Part shown: positions 25,134-32,369 of the stretch, piece by piece
How the letters are laid out: the number at the start of each line of letters is the position of its first letter
Position numbering within the stretch: the stretch's first letter is position 1
Source of the DNA: CBDBLK01 sp965243145
GTDB taxonomy: Bacteria > Bdellovibrionota > Bacteriovoracia > Bacteriovoracales > Bacteriovoracaceae
Assembly (NCBI GenBank): GCA_965243145.1
Contig: CBDEUB010000002.1
Coordinates: 558,001-622,000, forward strand
DNA: 64,000 bases
Reading direction: 5' to 3'
Translations under genes and position numbers: made by a program
Notes under the pieces: model-generated
The model's database searches: none
What the model was told of the DNA's origin: nothing
What the model saw: the letters and a program-made list of their open reading frames with translations, nothing else

Positions 25134-25631
25134 ATGAAACTCCTAGACTCGCTCAACATCCTCTCCATCAACCAGGCACGAGTAACTTACGAAGAAGTGA
25201 AAAATGCCTATCGCAAGGCCTGCAAAAAGTACCACCCCGATGTCAACCCTGCTGGCCTGGCCATTATGAAGGCGGTCAATGAGGCCTTTGAGACACTGAA
25301 ACAAGAGCGGTTTCCTCTCACCATCTACGGCGACCAAAACTTCAGCGACTACGGCGAGGCCCTAAGTCAGGCACTCAATGCCATCGTCCACCTGGCAGGC
25401 ATCAACATTGAAGTTTGCGGCTCTTGGGTGTGGGTATCTGGTAACACCTTCCCTCATAAGGAGGCCTTCAAACAGGCGAGTTTCCATTGGAACCGCAAAA
25501 AGCAAATGTGGTACTTTCACCCGCCATCGGAAAAGCGAGGGTATTACAAGGGCGATAGTTCCATCGAGGAAATTAGATCAAAATACGGCAGCCAAAGGAT
25601 TGGCCACCAGGTTCGTCCGGCCCTCTCCTGA
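25134..25631 (+). CDS. DnaJ-domain protein of the mobile element
   Basis: 165 residues. The N-terminal J domain shows VTYEEVKNAYRKACKKYHPDVNPAG with the HPD signature (His38-Pro-Asp approx.). The J domain is short and followed by a region with WVWVSGNTF and WNRKKQMWYFHP. HPD stimulates DnaK ATPase activity, so this protein probably recruits the host chaperone to an element-specific target. J-domain genes are common on plasmids and conjugative elements. A clear terminator follows. Confidence 0.8.
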   Translation: MKLLDSLNILSINQARVTYEEVKNAYRKACKKYHPDVNPAGLAIMKAVNEAFETLKQERFPLTIYGDQNFSDYGEALSQALNAIVHLAGINIEVCGSWVWVSGNTFPHKEAFKQASFHWNRKKQMWYFHPPSEKRGYYKGDSSIEEIRSKYGSQRIGHQVRPALS

Positions 25632-25641
25632 GGGCCTGCAG

Positions 25642-25686
25642 GCCTGGAGTGCCACCTATAACAGGGTGGTGCTCCAGGCATTTTTT
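25642..25686 (+). terminator. Rho-independent terminator after DnaJ-domain gene
   Basis: GCCTGGAGTGCCACC pairs with GGTGGTGCTCCAGGC (two G-T pairs) around a loop of about 8 nt and is followed by ATTTTTT. It begins 11 nt after the stop codon. Confidence 0.85.
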
Positions 25687-25723
25687 GAAATAGTTAGAGG
25701 ATATTTATGCAAGCAGAAAGAGT

Positions 25724-26116
25724 TTATTTTTTCCATCTATTTTCTAGGAATTTGAGTAAATCAAGATATGCCCCACGATCGTTTTCACTGATTTGCATTC
25801 CAAACCGAAGCCACTCGGCCTCTTTAGGCAAAAGTGGTGAGAATTTGCTAGTACGAACATTATTTACAAATTTTTTTAGGTCTACACCTCTTGCGTAAAG
25901 AATACGAAGAAATGTATCAAGGTTCATACTCCCTCTTTGACGAGCAGTCCTCAAGGTTTCATCGCTAATGCCACCTTCTTGGGAAATTTTTTTTCTGATT
26001 TTTGCGTTGAGAAGGGTTTTCCTTTTTGTTTTAGGGTCAATTTCTTTTGGTAGTATATTGGCAAAAAGGCCATCTACTGCCGTTTGGACTTCTTCATCAA
26101 CTTTTCTTCTACGCAT
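25724..26116 (-). CDS. Putative DNA-binding regulator, copy 1 of a tandem pair
   Basis: 130 residues. The middle (ISDETLRTARQRGSMNLDTFLRILYARG, abbreviated) looks like a helix-turn-helix of the XRE/lambda repressor type. It shares nearly the whole C-terminal 90 residues with the protein at 26290-26700. The divergent promoter next to it (26162-26190) is also duplicated. No family name can be given. It probably regulates its own divergent region. Confidence 0.6.
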   Translation of the reverse strand: MRRRKVDEEVQTAVDGLFANILPKEIDPKTKRKTLLNAKIRKKISQEGGISDETLRTARQRGSMNLDTFLRILYARGVDLKKFVNNVRTSKFSPLLPKEAEWLRFGMQISENDRGAYLDLLKFLENRWKK

Positions 26117-26161
26117 TTATGCTCCAATAAAGAACCTATTTAATAAGGTTGAGATTCTTTG

Positions 26162-26190
26162 TTGGCATTATCTATTCTAAGAATCATTAT
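26162..26190 (+). promoter_or_regulatory. Promoter-like site, duplicated copy 1
   Basis: TTGGCA, 17 nt, CATTAT. It aligns over 32 nt without gaps with the site at 26791-26819. The only open frame after it on the plus strand is an 11-codon peptide (26247-26282), so the gene it once served may be lost. Confidence 0.5.
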
Positions 26191-26289
26191 TAGAAACAAA
26201 TTAAAGAATCTTTAACTTATGTGAACGGCCTTTTATTTGGAAAAAATGAATACCTTAGGTATCACAGAATTAGGCCGGTAGTATGAAAA

Positions 26290-26700
26290 TTATTTTTTCC
26301 ATCTGTCTTCTAAAAAATTCAACAAATCGAGGTATTGACCACGGGATTTTTCGTTAAGTTTCATTCCAAATTTAAGCCATTCAGCTTCTTTAGGTAAAAG
26401 CGGTGAGAATTTGTTAGTGCGAACATTATTAACAAACTTTTTTAAATTCACACCTCTTGCGTATAAAATGCGAAGAAATGTATCTAAATTCATACTGCCC
26501 CTTCTTCGTGCTGTTCTTAATGTTTCGTCACTAATTGCTCCTTCTTGCGCAATCTTCTTTCTAGTTTTTGGATCAAGAGAGGGTTTATTATTTTTTTGGC
26601 CAGATTTTGTTGGTAAAATATTGGTGAATAATTCACCAACGCAATCTTGAATTATTATATCAACATTTTTCTGACTCGTTGTGCGGTATTTTTTGCTCAA
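26290..26700 (-). CDS. Putative DNA-binding regulator, copy 2 of a tandem pair
   Basis: 136 residues, a paralogue of the protein at 25724-26116; the shared part includes GSMNLDTFLRILYARGV and FSPLLPKEAEWL. The N-terminal 45 residues differ. It diverges from the four-gene operon starting at 26878, with a good promoter in the 177-nt gap. It is a likely repressor of that operon and itself. Confidence 0.6.
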   Translation of the reverse strand: MSKKYRTTSQKNVDIIIQDCVGELFTNILPTKSGQKNNKPSLDPKTRKKIAQEGAISDETLRTARRRGSMNLDTFLRILYARGVNLKKFVNNVRTNKFSPLLPKEAEWLKFGMKLNEKSRGQYLDLLNFLEDRWKK

Positions 26701-26790
26701 TGTGTAAAGCCCTTTAGTTTTAAATAGTTCTGTCCGTTTAACGCGTTTCCATACAAAGAAACAAAATAAATAAAAAACGGCTCTTTTTTA

Positions 26791-26819
26791 TTGACATTAT
26801 CTATCTTGAAAGGTTTTAT
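26791..26819 (+). promoter_or_regulatory. Promoter for the 26878-28652 operon
   Basis: TTGACA (26791-26796), 17 nt, TTTTAT (26814-26819). This is a strong match to a housekeeping promoter, 59 nt upstream of the first gene. Confidence 0.7.
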
Positions 26820-26877
26820 TAGAAGACAAATAAAAACCCATTTTTATTTGAAAATGGTCTTTTATAAGGAAAAATAA

Positions 26878-27345
26878 ATGCGCTCAAAAAACACTGCAAA
26901 GAAAAAAAAGATTGGAAAAAAGGCCCATGAATCCATATCTGAGCATATAAAAGGTGATCTCACGATTTGGTCAGAGGCAATGATCAACAATCTTAAAGAC
27001 ATATTTAAAAGCTATGAGGACTTTAAAGCGTATAAATTGATGGCACTGTCTGAATTTCAAGACATGTCAAAAAGCAAAAGTTCATCCTTAAAAAATGTTA
27101 TTCCTGAAAGAGTTAAAGTTGTTTTCACCCGAAAAGTCAGTGCTGTACAAGTTTATTTTCCTCGATATACGGGAGAAATCATTGTTGAACACCCATCAAA
27201 GAAATTAACTCTCAAGCAAAAAACAGTTTTGCGACATAGATTAAATATTCTCTATGGCCCTCTCGTCAAAGTTAATGAAGATGTTATTGCAGACGCTTGG
27301 GCCATAAAAATGAAAGTTTTAGGCAAAAGCAAAAATAGGAAATAA
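26878..27345 (+). CDS. Hypothetical basic protein, first gene of regulatory operon
   Basis: 155 residues, starting with a very basic N-terminus (MRSKNTAKKKKIGKK). The C-terminal half contains VSAVQVYFPRYTGEIIVEHP and LTLKQKTVLRHRLNILYG. No family recognised. Its ATG follows AAGGAAAAATA, and it is 2 nt upstream of the XRE gene, so they are co-transcribed. Confidence 0.55.
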   Translation: MRSKNTAKKKKIGKKAHESISEHIKGDLTIWSEAMINNLKDIFKSYEDFKAYKLMALSEFQDMSKSKSSSLKNVIPERVKVVFTRKVSAVQVYFPRYTGEIIVEHPSKKLTLKQKTVLRHRLNILYGPLVKVNEDVIADAWAIKMKVLGKSKNRK

Positions 27346-27347
27346 AA

Positions 27348-27620
27348 ATGATAGAACCGAATCGAGAATTTTACAGAAACAAAACTGAAATGGACGATAT
27401 ATTCAAAATTAAAACCGGAAAAACTTTAAAGGCCATAAGAGAAAAAAACCACCAATCACAAAGAATTGTAGCTTACCTTTTGGGAAAGGATCAAAGTCAA
27501 ATTTCTCGCATAGAGCGAGGCCTGGAAGATATAAGATTTTCTGAGTTCGATAAATTATGCAGGCATTTTAATGTTAGTCCGCTCGATGTAATAGCACAAA
27601 TAAAACACAGCAAAAGCTAG
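27348..27620 (+). CDS. XRE-family helix-turn-helix protein
   Basis: 90 residues. GKTLKAIREKNHQSQRIVAYLL and GKDQSQISRIERGLEDI form a clear XRE/Cro-type helix-turn-helix (about residues 24-65). It is a small DNA-binding protein of the kind that regulates mobile elements or serves as antitoxin. Its last base overlaps the GTG start of the next gene. Confidence 0.8.
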   Translation: MIEPNREFYRNKTEMDDIFKIKTGKTLKAIREKNHQSQRIVAYLLGKDQSQISRIERGLEDIRFSEFDKLCRHFNVSPLDVIAQIKHSKS

Positions 27621-28276
27621 TGACAGCAAAGGAGAAATCGTTTATGAAAACTGAAAATAATAGAACTGGACTCAAAGTTTTAATTGATGACAATCGCTAT
27701 GAAACGGCCTTTTTAGTGGGAGCATATTTAGAGGAAGATGGACATTCGGCGGTTGTGGCCGCCAACAACTTGTCGCTTCAATTTTTGAACGAAGGGAGAA
27801 GATATTTTGATGTCATTATTCAAGATTTAGATGCGTTTATAAGAAATAATATTTTTGCTTCGTATCACATAGTAGAAAAAACATCCAAATCCATCATGTG
27901 TCTGATTGCCAATTTTTTAAAAGATATTCGGCAGAGAGGCCAATTGTCGCCTGAACAATTGGGCAAGAGAATTTCCGCACTGAAAAAAACGGGATTCCTG
28001 GGCGTTTCTTTTCCCAAGGGAGCGAGGTTGTCTAAAATCGTGAGTTTGTTTGAATCTGGGATTTTTTGCCCTCCCTACAGTTACCTAGAGGCGGTAACGG
28101 CAATTTGCTCCGCAAAGGAAGAGTTGGAACATTTGATGAGTTCTATAGAAGATCAATTTGAACCCCACAAGGGAAAGACTGAGCGGGCCGATACTATGGC
28201 CTTGATCGATGTTCTCTACCAAAAGAGAATCGAAGATATGGGCAAGATACTATCTCCACAGAACAGTAATGCCTAA
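27620..28276 (+). CDS. Receiver-like domain protein
   Basis: 218 residues, GTG start overlapping the XRE stop. Residues about 18-75 (KVLIDDNRYETAFLVGAYL ... FDVIIQDLDAF) resemble a degenerate CheY-like receiver domain with acidic residues at the expected first and second strand ends. The usual third-strand and Lys positions are not evident, so phosphorylation is uncertain. The remainder is helical. It may sense the state of the element through its XRE partner. Confidence 0.5.
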   Translation: MTAKEKSFMKTENNRTGLKVLIDDNRYETAFLVGAYLEEDGHSAVVAANNLSLQFLNEGRRYFDVIIQDLDAFIRNNIFASYHIVEKTSKSIMCLIANFLKDIRQRGQLSPEQLGKRISALKKTGFLGVSFPKGARLSKIVSLFESGIFCPPYSYLEAVTAICSAKEELEHLMSSIEDQFEPHKGKTERADTMALIDVLYQKRIEDMGKILSPQNSNA

Positions 28277-28652
28277 AAGGAAAAAAATCGCTGTTACCCC
28301 CTTAAAAAAACTGGGGGAATTGGTTGATAAAGAGCAATACGATCAATTTCAGGAGTATTTGGCGAGCAAAAGTAGCAAAGAAATCCGAGCATTTTTTGAA
28401 AGGGGAGTTATATGCAAATTATCAGACACAAAAAACAGCAGACAAGGCCCCAACACGATCCGCGCCTACTACGATAAAGATAGCGAAGGAATCGCTGTCG
28501 AGGCCCAATTAAACCGAAATGCGGATCAAAAATTAGTCGAGAGTCTCACTTCTGGCCTTACTTATTCTTTTGGATTGCTTTTCTTTGAAGTTTCGATCTT
28601 AAAAAAAGATTCGGCCAAATTAAAAAAAATTCTCAAACAGTTATCTGAATAA
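28269..28652 (+). CDS. Hypothetical protein, last gene of regulatory operon
   Basis: 127 residues from the ATG at 28269, which overlaps the previous gene by 8 nt. Starts with a basic PKRKKIAVTPLKK and contains alternating helical and short beta-type sequence. No family recognised. Possible partner of the receiver-like protein. Confidence 0.5.
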   Translation: MPKRKKIAVTPLKKLGELVDKEQYDQFQEYLASKSSKEIRAFFERGVICKLSDTKNSRQGPNTIRAYYDKDSEGIAVEAQLNRNADQKLVESLTSGLTYSFGLLFFEVSILKKDSAKLKKILKQLSE

Positions 28653-28653
28653 A

Positions 28654-28721
28654 CTCAAATTCAGTCCTTTTCCAAAATTTAACAATGCCCCACTGCTACC
28701 CAGCGCAATGGGGGATTTGAG
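28654..28721. repeat. Nested hairpin between regulatory operon and excisionase gene
   Basis: Outer arms CTCAAAT (28654-28660) and ATTTGAG (28715-28721), inner arms CCCCA and TGGGG with partial pairing of TGC and GCA between. No T tract follows. It could end the operon or be a recombination-site structure. Confidence 0.4.
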
Positions 28722-28775
28722 ATCAATGCTGGGAATAACCAGGGCCAAATCTAGGCCCAAAAAGGAGTTTATAAC

Positions 28776-28961
28776 ATGGATAATCAAACTCTAATGACCG
28801 TTGATGATGCCGCCAAATTCCTCAATGTAAAAGTGAGTTGGCTTCGCAGTGCCATTTTTAGAAGGGCCATCCCCTATATCAAAGTGGGCAATTTAGTGAG
28901 GTTTCGAGAGTGTGACCTCAAAGAGTGGATTCAAAAAAACACTGTCGAGATGTGCCATTAG
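28776..28961 (+). CDS. Excisionase-like helix-turn-helix protein
   Basis: 61 residues, preceded by AAAAAGGAG. The sequence TVDDAAKFLNVKVSWLRSAI and VGNLVRFRECDLKEWI is the classic MerR-like/excisionase helix-turn-helix with wing. Such small proteins direct integrase toward excision or act as regulators. It sits 200 nt upstream of the integrase in the same direction. Confidence 0.8.
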   Translation: MDNQTLMTVDDAAKFLNVKVSWLRSAIFRRAIPYIKVGNLVRFRECDLKEWIQKNTVEMCH

Positions 28962-29017
28962 GCCCATCTTTTTAGCAGAATTTTCCGCAATTTTCTCGCA
29001 AATTTTAGCAATTTTTA

Positions 29018-29046
29018 TTGACGGCAAACACGGCACGAGTTACATT
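29018..29046 (+). promoter_or_regulatory. Integrase promoter with inverted repeat in spacer
   Basis: TTGACG (29018-29023), 17 nt, TACATT (29041-29046). The spacer contains CAAACACGGCA (29025-29035), whose exact complement lies at 29130-29140, just before the integrase start. Between them are small hairpins including TCCTC-GCAA-GAGGA. This may be operator pairing or a leader control device. Confidence 0.6.
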
Positions 29047-29163
29047 GATTGCGTCTTCTTTTTTGCGTAAATAGAAGACTTGTCCTCGCAAGAGGAGACG
29101 CTTTTTCACATTTGAAAGTTAGAACACAATGCCGTGTTTGTACACCAATCAAGGAGTACAAAC

Positions 29164-30258
29164 ATGGAAACGATCAGAAATAAAGCTGGTAAAGTTACCA
29201 GCTATCGAGAAAAAGTTTATGTTAATGGCAAGGCCATTAGCAGAGCTTTTAAAAGGAAATCGGATGCACTCAAGTGGAAAACATCTTTTGCACTTGAACA
29301 GCAAAAGAAAGAGTTTTTGGGAATTGATCACATTCAGTCCATAGATTTTGAATCTTTTTTCAAACTGTGGTTTGAAATGAAGAAAAATCAGGGTATGGCG
29401 ATGAAAACCTTGGAACACTACCGAATCATTGGGAAGAAATATTTACTTCCCAACCTGAAAAAAATTCAACTTGAAAAAATCAACCACGCCTTGGCCCAAA
29501 AAGTTCTCAACCACTGCCGTAAAAACAAACTTGGAGTGCGCAGAACCAACGACATTGTGGTTATGTTCAAGCAAATCCTCAACGCTGCCGTTGAATTGAA
29601 TTACTTAGTTCGCAATCCCGTTAAGAGCATGAAAAAAATCAAAGAAAGGCCGAGGAGTCTGACTTACTGGTTGCCCCACGAAATTGAAAAATTTTTGTCG
29701 AGCAATGTTAATGACCCCTTTTACCCTTTGTTTGTGCTTGCTTTGAATACGGGGATGCGTCGGGGAGAATTGGCCGGATTGTGTTGGGATAAAGTCAATC
29801 TCACCGAGAGGCGGCTTGAAATTTCCAGGATCAAAGATCGCTATGGTTTGAGAAATACCACGAAAACGGGAGTGATTCGGCACATTCCGCTCAACGCTTC
29901 AGCGTGGGAGGTATTGGAGAAACTCTCCCGCAAGAAAAGGCATCCTCGCTTGGTGTTTGCTCTCGAAGATGGCCAACCGATTGATGCACACCATTTCTCG
30001 AATCGTCAGTTTAAGCGGGCCATAGAGCAGGCGGAAGTGCCCAAAATCCGCTTTCACGATTTGCGAACGACTTACGCTTCCAATTTCGTAATGGCGGGAG
30101 GTGACATTTTTGCCCTTTCCAAACTTCTAGGGCATACCTCGGTGGAAATGACCGCTAAAAAGTATGCGGCCCTCCACCCCCGTTTTATGAAGGATGTAGC
30201 GGAGACAATTCAGTTTTCTGCTAGAGAGAATGTTTCGAGTCTGTCGTTAGTGAAGTAG
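29164..30258 (+). CDS. int: Tyrosine recombinase (integrase)
   Basis: 364 residues from the ATG at 29164, preceded by AAGGAG. The N-terminal arm-binding region is followed by a core-binding SAM-like domain and a catalytic domain. The catalytic residues are visible: Arg199 (TGMRRGEL), His298-x-x-Arg301 (FHDLRTTYAS), His324 (LLGHTS) and Tyr334 (KKYAALHP). It integrates the element by site-specific recombination, here at the adjacent tRNA-Phe gene, whose 3' end lies 97 nt past the stop codon. Start choice is supported by the ribosome site; an upstream start would run through the promoter leader. Confidence 0.93.
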   Translation: METIRNKAGKVTSYREKVYVNGKAISRAFKRKSDALKWKTSFALEQQKKEFLGIDHIQSIDFESFFKLWFEMKKNQGMAMKTLEHYRIIGKKYLLPNLKKIQLEKINHALAQKVLNHCRKNKLGVRRTNDIVVMFKQILNAAVELNYLVRNPVKSMKKIKERPRSLTYWLPHEIEKFLSSNVNDPFYPLFVLALNTGMRRGELAGLCWDKVNLTERRLEISRIKDRYGLRNTTKTGVIRHIPLNASAWEVLEKLSRKKRHPRLVFALEDGQPIDAHHFSNRQFKRAIEQAEVPKIRFHDLRTTYASNFVMAGGDIFALSKLLGHTSVEMTAKKYAALHPRFMKDVAETIQFSARENVSSLSLVK

Positions 30259-30302
30259 AGTAGCCCAAATTTAGCCCATAAACTTTCTGTGGCGAGCCAA
30301 GC

Positions 30303-30350
30303 CTCCGCGTAAACCCCAGTAATTTCAAGCACTTACTGGGGCGCGCGGAG
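30303..30350. terminator. Strong two-step hairpin between integrase and tRNA-Phe
   Basis: Two perfect stems are nested: CTCCGCG/CGCGGAG (30303-30309, 30344-30350) and CCCCAGTAA/TTACTGGGG (30314-30322, 30333-30341), with a 10-nt loop. There is no T tract on either side. It may end both convergent transcripts or belong to the attachment site. Confidence 0.6.
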
Positions 30351-30354
30351 AAAT

Positions 30355-30430
30355 TGGTGCCCCGACGCGGATTCGAACCACGGACACAGGGATTTTCAGT
30401 CCCTTGCTCTACCAACTGAGCTATCAGGGC
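30355..30430 (-). tRNA. tRNA-Phe (anticodon GAA)
   Basis: 76 nt with encoded CCA. The seven-pair acceptor stem GCCCTGA/TCGGGGC has one G-T pair; D, anticodon and T stems fold correctly (GTTCGAAT T-loop). The anticodon GAA is at 30395-30397. Its 3' end faces the integrase, consistent with use as the attachment site. Confidence 0.95.
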
Positions 30431-30470
30431 CAGCAAATGGCGAAAGCAAGTGCTAATTTAGAAACTCCTT

Positions 30471-31331
30471 ATGCAATCGTCAAAGGCCATTCGAGTCATA
30501 AACTGCCGCCTGCCCTACCCCGGGGTGAGTGATGTGGCCCTAGTGGCCCATCCCAGGTATGCCGTCCACGGCCTGATGTTCCTGCCCCAGTCGGATGAGC
30601 AATGTGTCCCCAGTTTGCTGGTGGCCACCCACGGGCTGACCGCCTCCAAAGCGGACTTAATCACCTGGCCCTGGCGACTGGTGGAAGCGGGTGTGGCCAG
30701 TATCATTTTTGGCCTTCCTGGCCACTACCTGGATGGGTGGAGCGAAGTGCCCAGTTTCGACTGGTTTAAAGATTCGGCCCACCATCTCTTTGCCTCGGCC
30801 TATCACCGGCTCCGGGAGGAATGTTTGCGCGCTTTTCCCCAAGTCAAAGGCCAATGGCAGTCGGAACCGCCCCGCGCCATCCTCGCTGGCCACAGTTTGG
30901 GCGGCCTTTTGGCCCTAAAAGCGCTCGAATTGGAAGATTTTATCGCCCATGGCAAATGCGCAGGGCTGGCGGTCGGCCTGGGCCTGCCCCGCGCGGGGGC
31001 CACCCATCTCTTCAACACTCCCTTTTACCAAAAAACTTTCCACCAGCGCACCCAACTCATCTCCCCCGTCTTGGAAGCGCAAAAAATCCTCGCCTGGATC
31101 GGAAAACAAAAGGCCAATTTGCGCTTGCGCGGGCAACACATCTGCCTGTTGGCCGGCAAGGACGACATCGTAGTCGGCCCAGAGGGCGTCGAACGCATGG
31201 CCGAACTTTTGCGCGGACAGAGCAACCAAGTTGACATTCAACGGGTGGCCAAACTGCCCCACCACGCCCCCGAATTGGCCGCACCCCACATCAAGAGTTG
31301 GATCAATCAGCAGGGTTTTTTAGGCCCTTGA
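30471..31331 (+). CDS. Alpha/beta-hydrolase
   Basis: 286 residues. The nucleophile elbow is GHSLGG with Ser142. An acid residue lies in GKDDIVVGPEG (about 229-239) and a His in LPHHAPE (about 263-264). The upstream ATHGLTASK is the likely oxyanion region. Substrate unknown; the family includes esterases, lipases and peptidases. It diverges from tRNA-Phe and is convergent with the UDP-glucuronate decarboxylase-like gene, overlapping by 29 nt. Confidence 0.85.
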   Translation: MQSSKAIRVINCRLPYPGVSDVALVAHPRYAVHGLMFLPQSDEQCVPSLLVATHGLTASKADLITWPWRLVEAGVASIIFGLPGHYLDGWSEVPSFDWFKDSAHHLFASAYHRLREECLRAFPQVKGQWQSEPPRAILAGHSLGGLLALKALELEDFIAHGKCAGLAVGLGLPRAGATHLFNTPFYQKTFHQRTQLISPVLEAQKILAWIGKQKANLRLRGQHICLLAGKDDIVVGPEGVERMAELLRGQSNQVDIQRVAKLPHHAPELAAPHIKSWINQQGFLGP

Positions 31332-32289
31332 AAAATTCCACCGTGGCGCTTAGGCCCTCTGACAAAGAGACGCGCGGGCGGACATCGGATATGGCCCAGA
31401 GTTTGTCCATGTTGGGCCGCCGCCGGCGGGGTTCGTCGGGATAGGGCAACGGCCGGTAGCTCAGCACGGAAGTGCTGCCGATCAACTGGACGATTTTTTC
31501 GGCGACTTCCTGGACGGTGTATTCGTCGGGGTTGCCGCAATTAAAAGGAGTGGGGTCGTCGGAAAAAAGCACCCTGTGAATCGCCTCGACCAAATCACTG
31601 ACAAAGCAAAACGAGCGGGTCTGCTCCCCGTCGCCGTAGATGGTGAGGTCGCGACCAGACAGGGCCTGGGTGATAAAGTTGGGGATCACCCGCCCGTCGT
31701 CGGGACGCATCCCTGGCCCATAAGTATTAAAAATGCGCACGATGCGGGTGTCGAGGCCATAGCGGCGGTGGTAGGCCATAGTCATCGCCTCGGCGAAACG
31801 CTTGGACTCGTCGTAGGGTGCGCGCTTGCCGATGGGGTTGACATTGCCCGTGTAGTCCTCGCTCTGGGGGTGAACTTCCGGGTCGCCGTACACTTCCGAA
31901 GTGGAGGCCTCCAAAAAGCGCGCGCCCTGTTGCTGGGCCAAATCCAACAACTTTCTAGTGCCCTCCGCATTGGTGCGCATAATTTCCAGGGGGATGCGCT
32001 CAAAGTCCACCGGCGAGGCGGGAGAGGCCAAACTCAAAACAAAGTCGATGGCCTGGCCTTTAAAATCGGGTAGTGATTGGTAGATATTGGCCTCATAAAA
32101 CTCAAAATGGGGGGAACGGGAGAGGCGTTCGATGTTGGCGGGAGTTCCGGTAATAAAGTTGTCGATGCCAATAACTTTGGCCCCCAATTCCAAATAAAAG
32201 GCGCACAGGTGACTGGGAATAAACCCCGCCGCTCCCGCCACCAAGACAGTTTTCCCTTTCAAATCCTCCGGCAATTGTATTTTTTTCAA
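31303..32289 (-). CDS. UDP-glucuronate decarboxylase-like epimerase/dehydratase
   Basis: 328 residues from a TTG at 32289, chosen because GGAGGG precedes it at normal spacing; an upstream TTG at 32325 lacks a site. Extended short-chain dehydrogenase with the NAD-binding loop as GAAGFIPSHL (the usual last Gly is Pro). STSEVYGDP, APYDESK (Tyr and Lys), and RIFNTYGPGM match UXS-type enzymes, which convert UDP-glucuronate to UDP-xylose for surface polysaccharide. Its 3' end overlaps the hydrolase gene. Confidence 0.85.
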   Translation of the reverse strand: MKKIQLPEDLKGKTVLVAGAAGFIPSHLCAFYLELGAKVIGIDNFITGTPANIERLSRSPHFEFYEANIYQSLPDFKGQAIDFVLSLASPASPVDFERIPLEIMRTNAEGTRKLLDLAQQQGARFLEASTSEVYGDPEVHPQSEDYTGNVNPIGKRAPYDESKRFAEAMTMAYHRRYGLDTRIVRIFNTYGPGMRPDDGRVIPNFITQALSGRDLTIYGDGEQTRSFCFVSDLVEAIHRVLFSDDPTPFNCGNPDEYTVQEVAEKIVQLIGSTSVLSYRPLPYPDEPRRRRPNMDKLWAISDVRPRVSLSEGLSATVEFFKGLKNPAD

Positions 32290-32369
32290 AAGTTGCCCTC
32301 CATTTTTCCCTTTTTCACTGGACAAAAGGCCCTTCCGGGCGGATAGAAGAAGTACCGGAAGGAGGCCCT

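Larger units (their letters stand above)
1..30355. mobile_element. Probable integrative and conjugative element, left end not seen
   Basis: The stretch ends on the right at the 3' end of a tRNA-Phe gene, next to a tyrosine integrase and an excisionase-like gene. It carries a conjugation-type T4SS operon, a Replic_Relax-like protein, origin-like repeats and cargo genes. Integration at a tRNA 3' end is the usual arrangement for such elements. No second copy of the tRNA 3' end was found on the left, so the left boundary is outside the window or the att repeat is short. The reverse transcriptase operon at 1-3332 may lie inside the element or be a neighbouring insertion. No relaxase gene was recognised. 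Confidence 0.65.

Noticed and set aside
1..30355. Left attachment repeat matching the tRNA-Phe 3' end
   Set aside because: I saw no second copy of the tRNA 3' segment in the left part; the left boundary cannot be placed.
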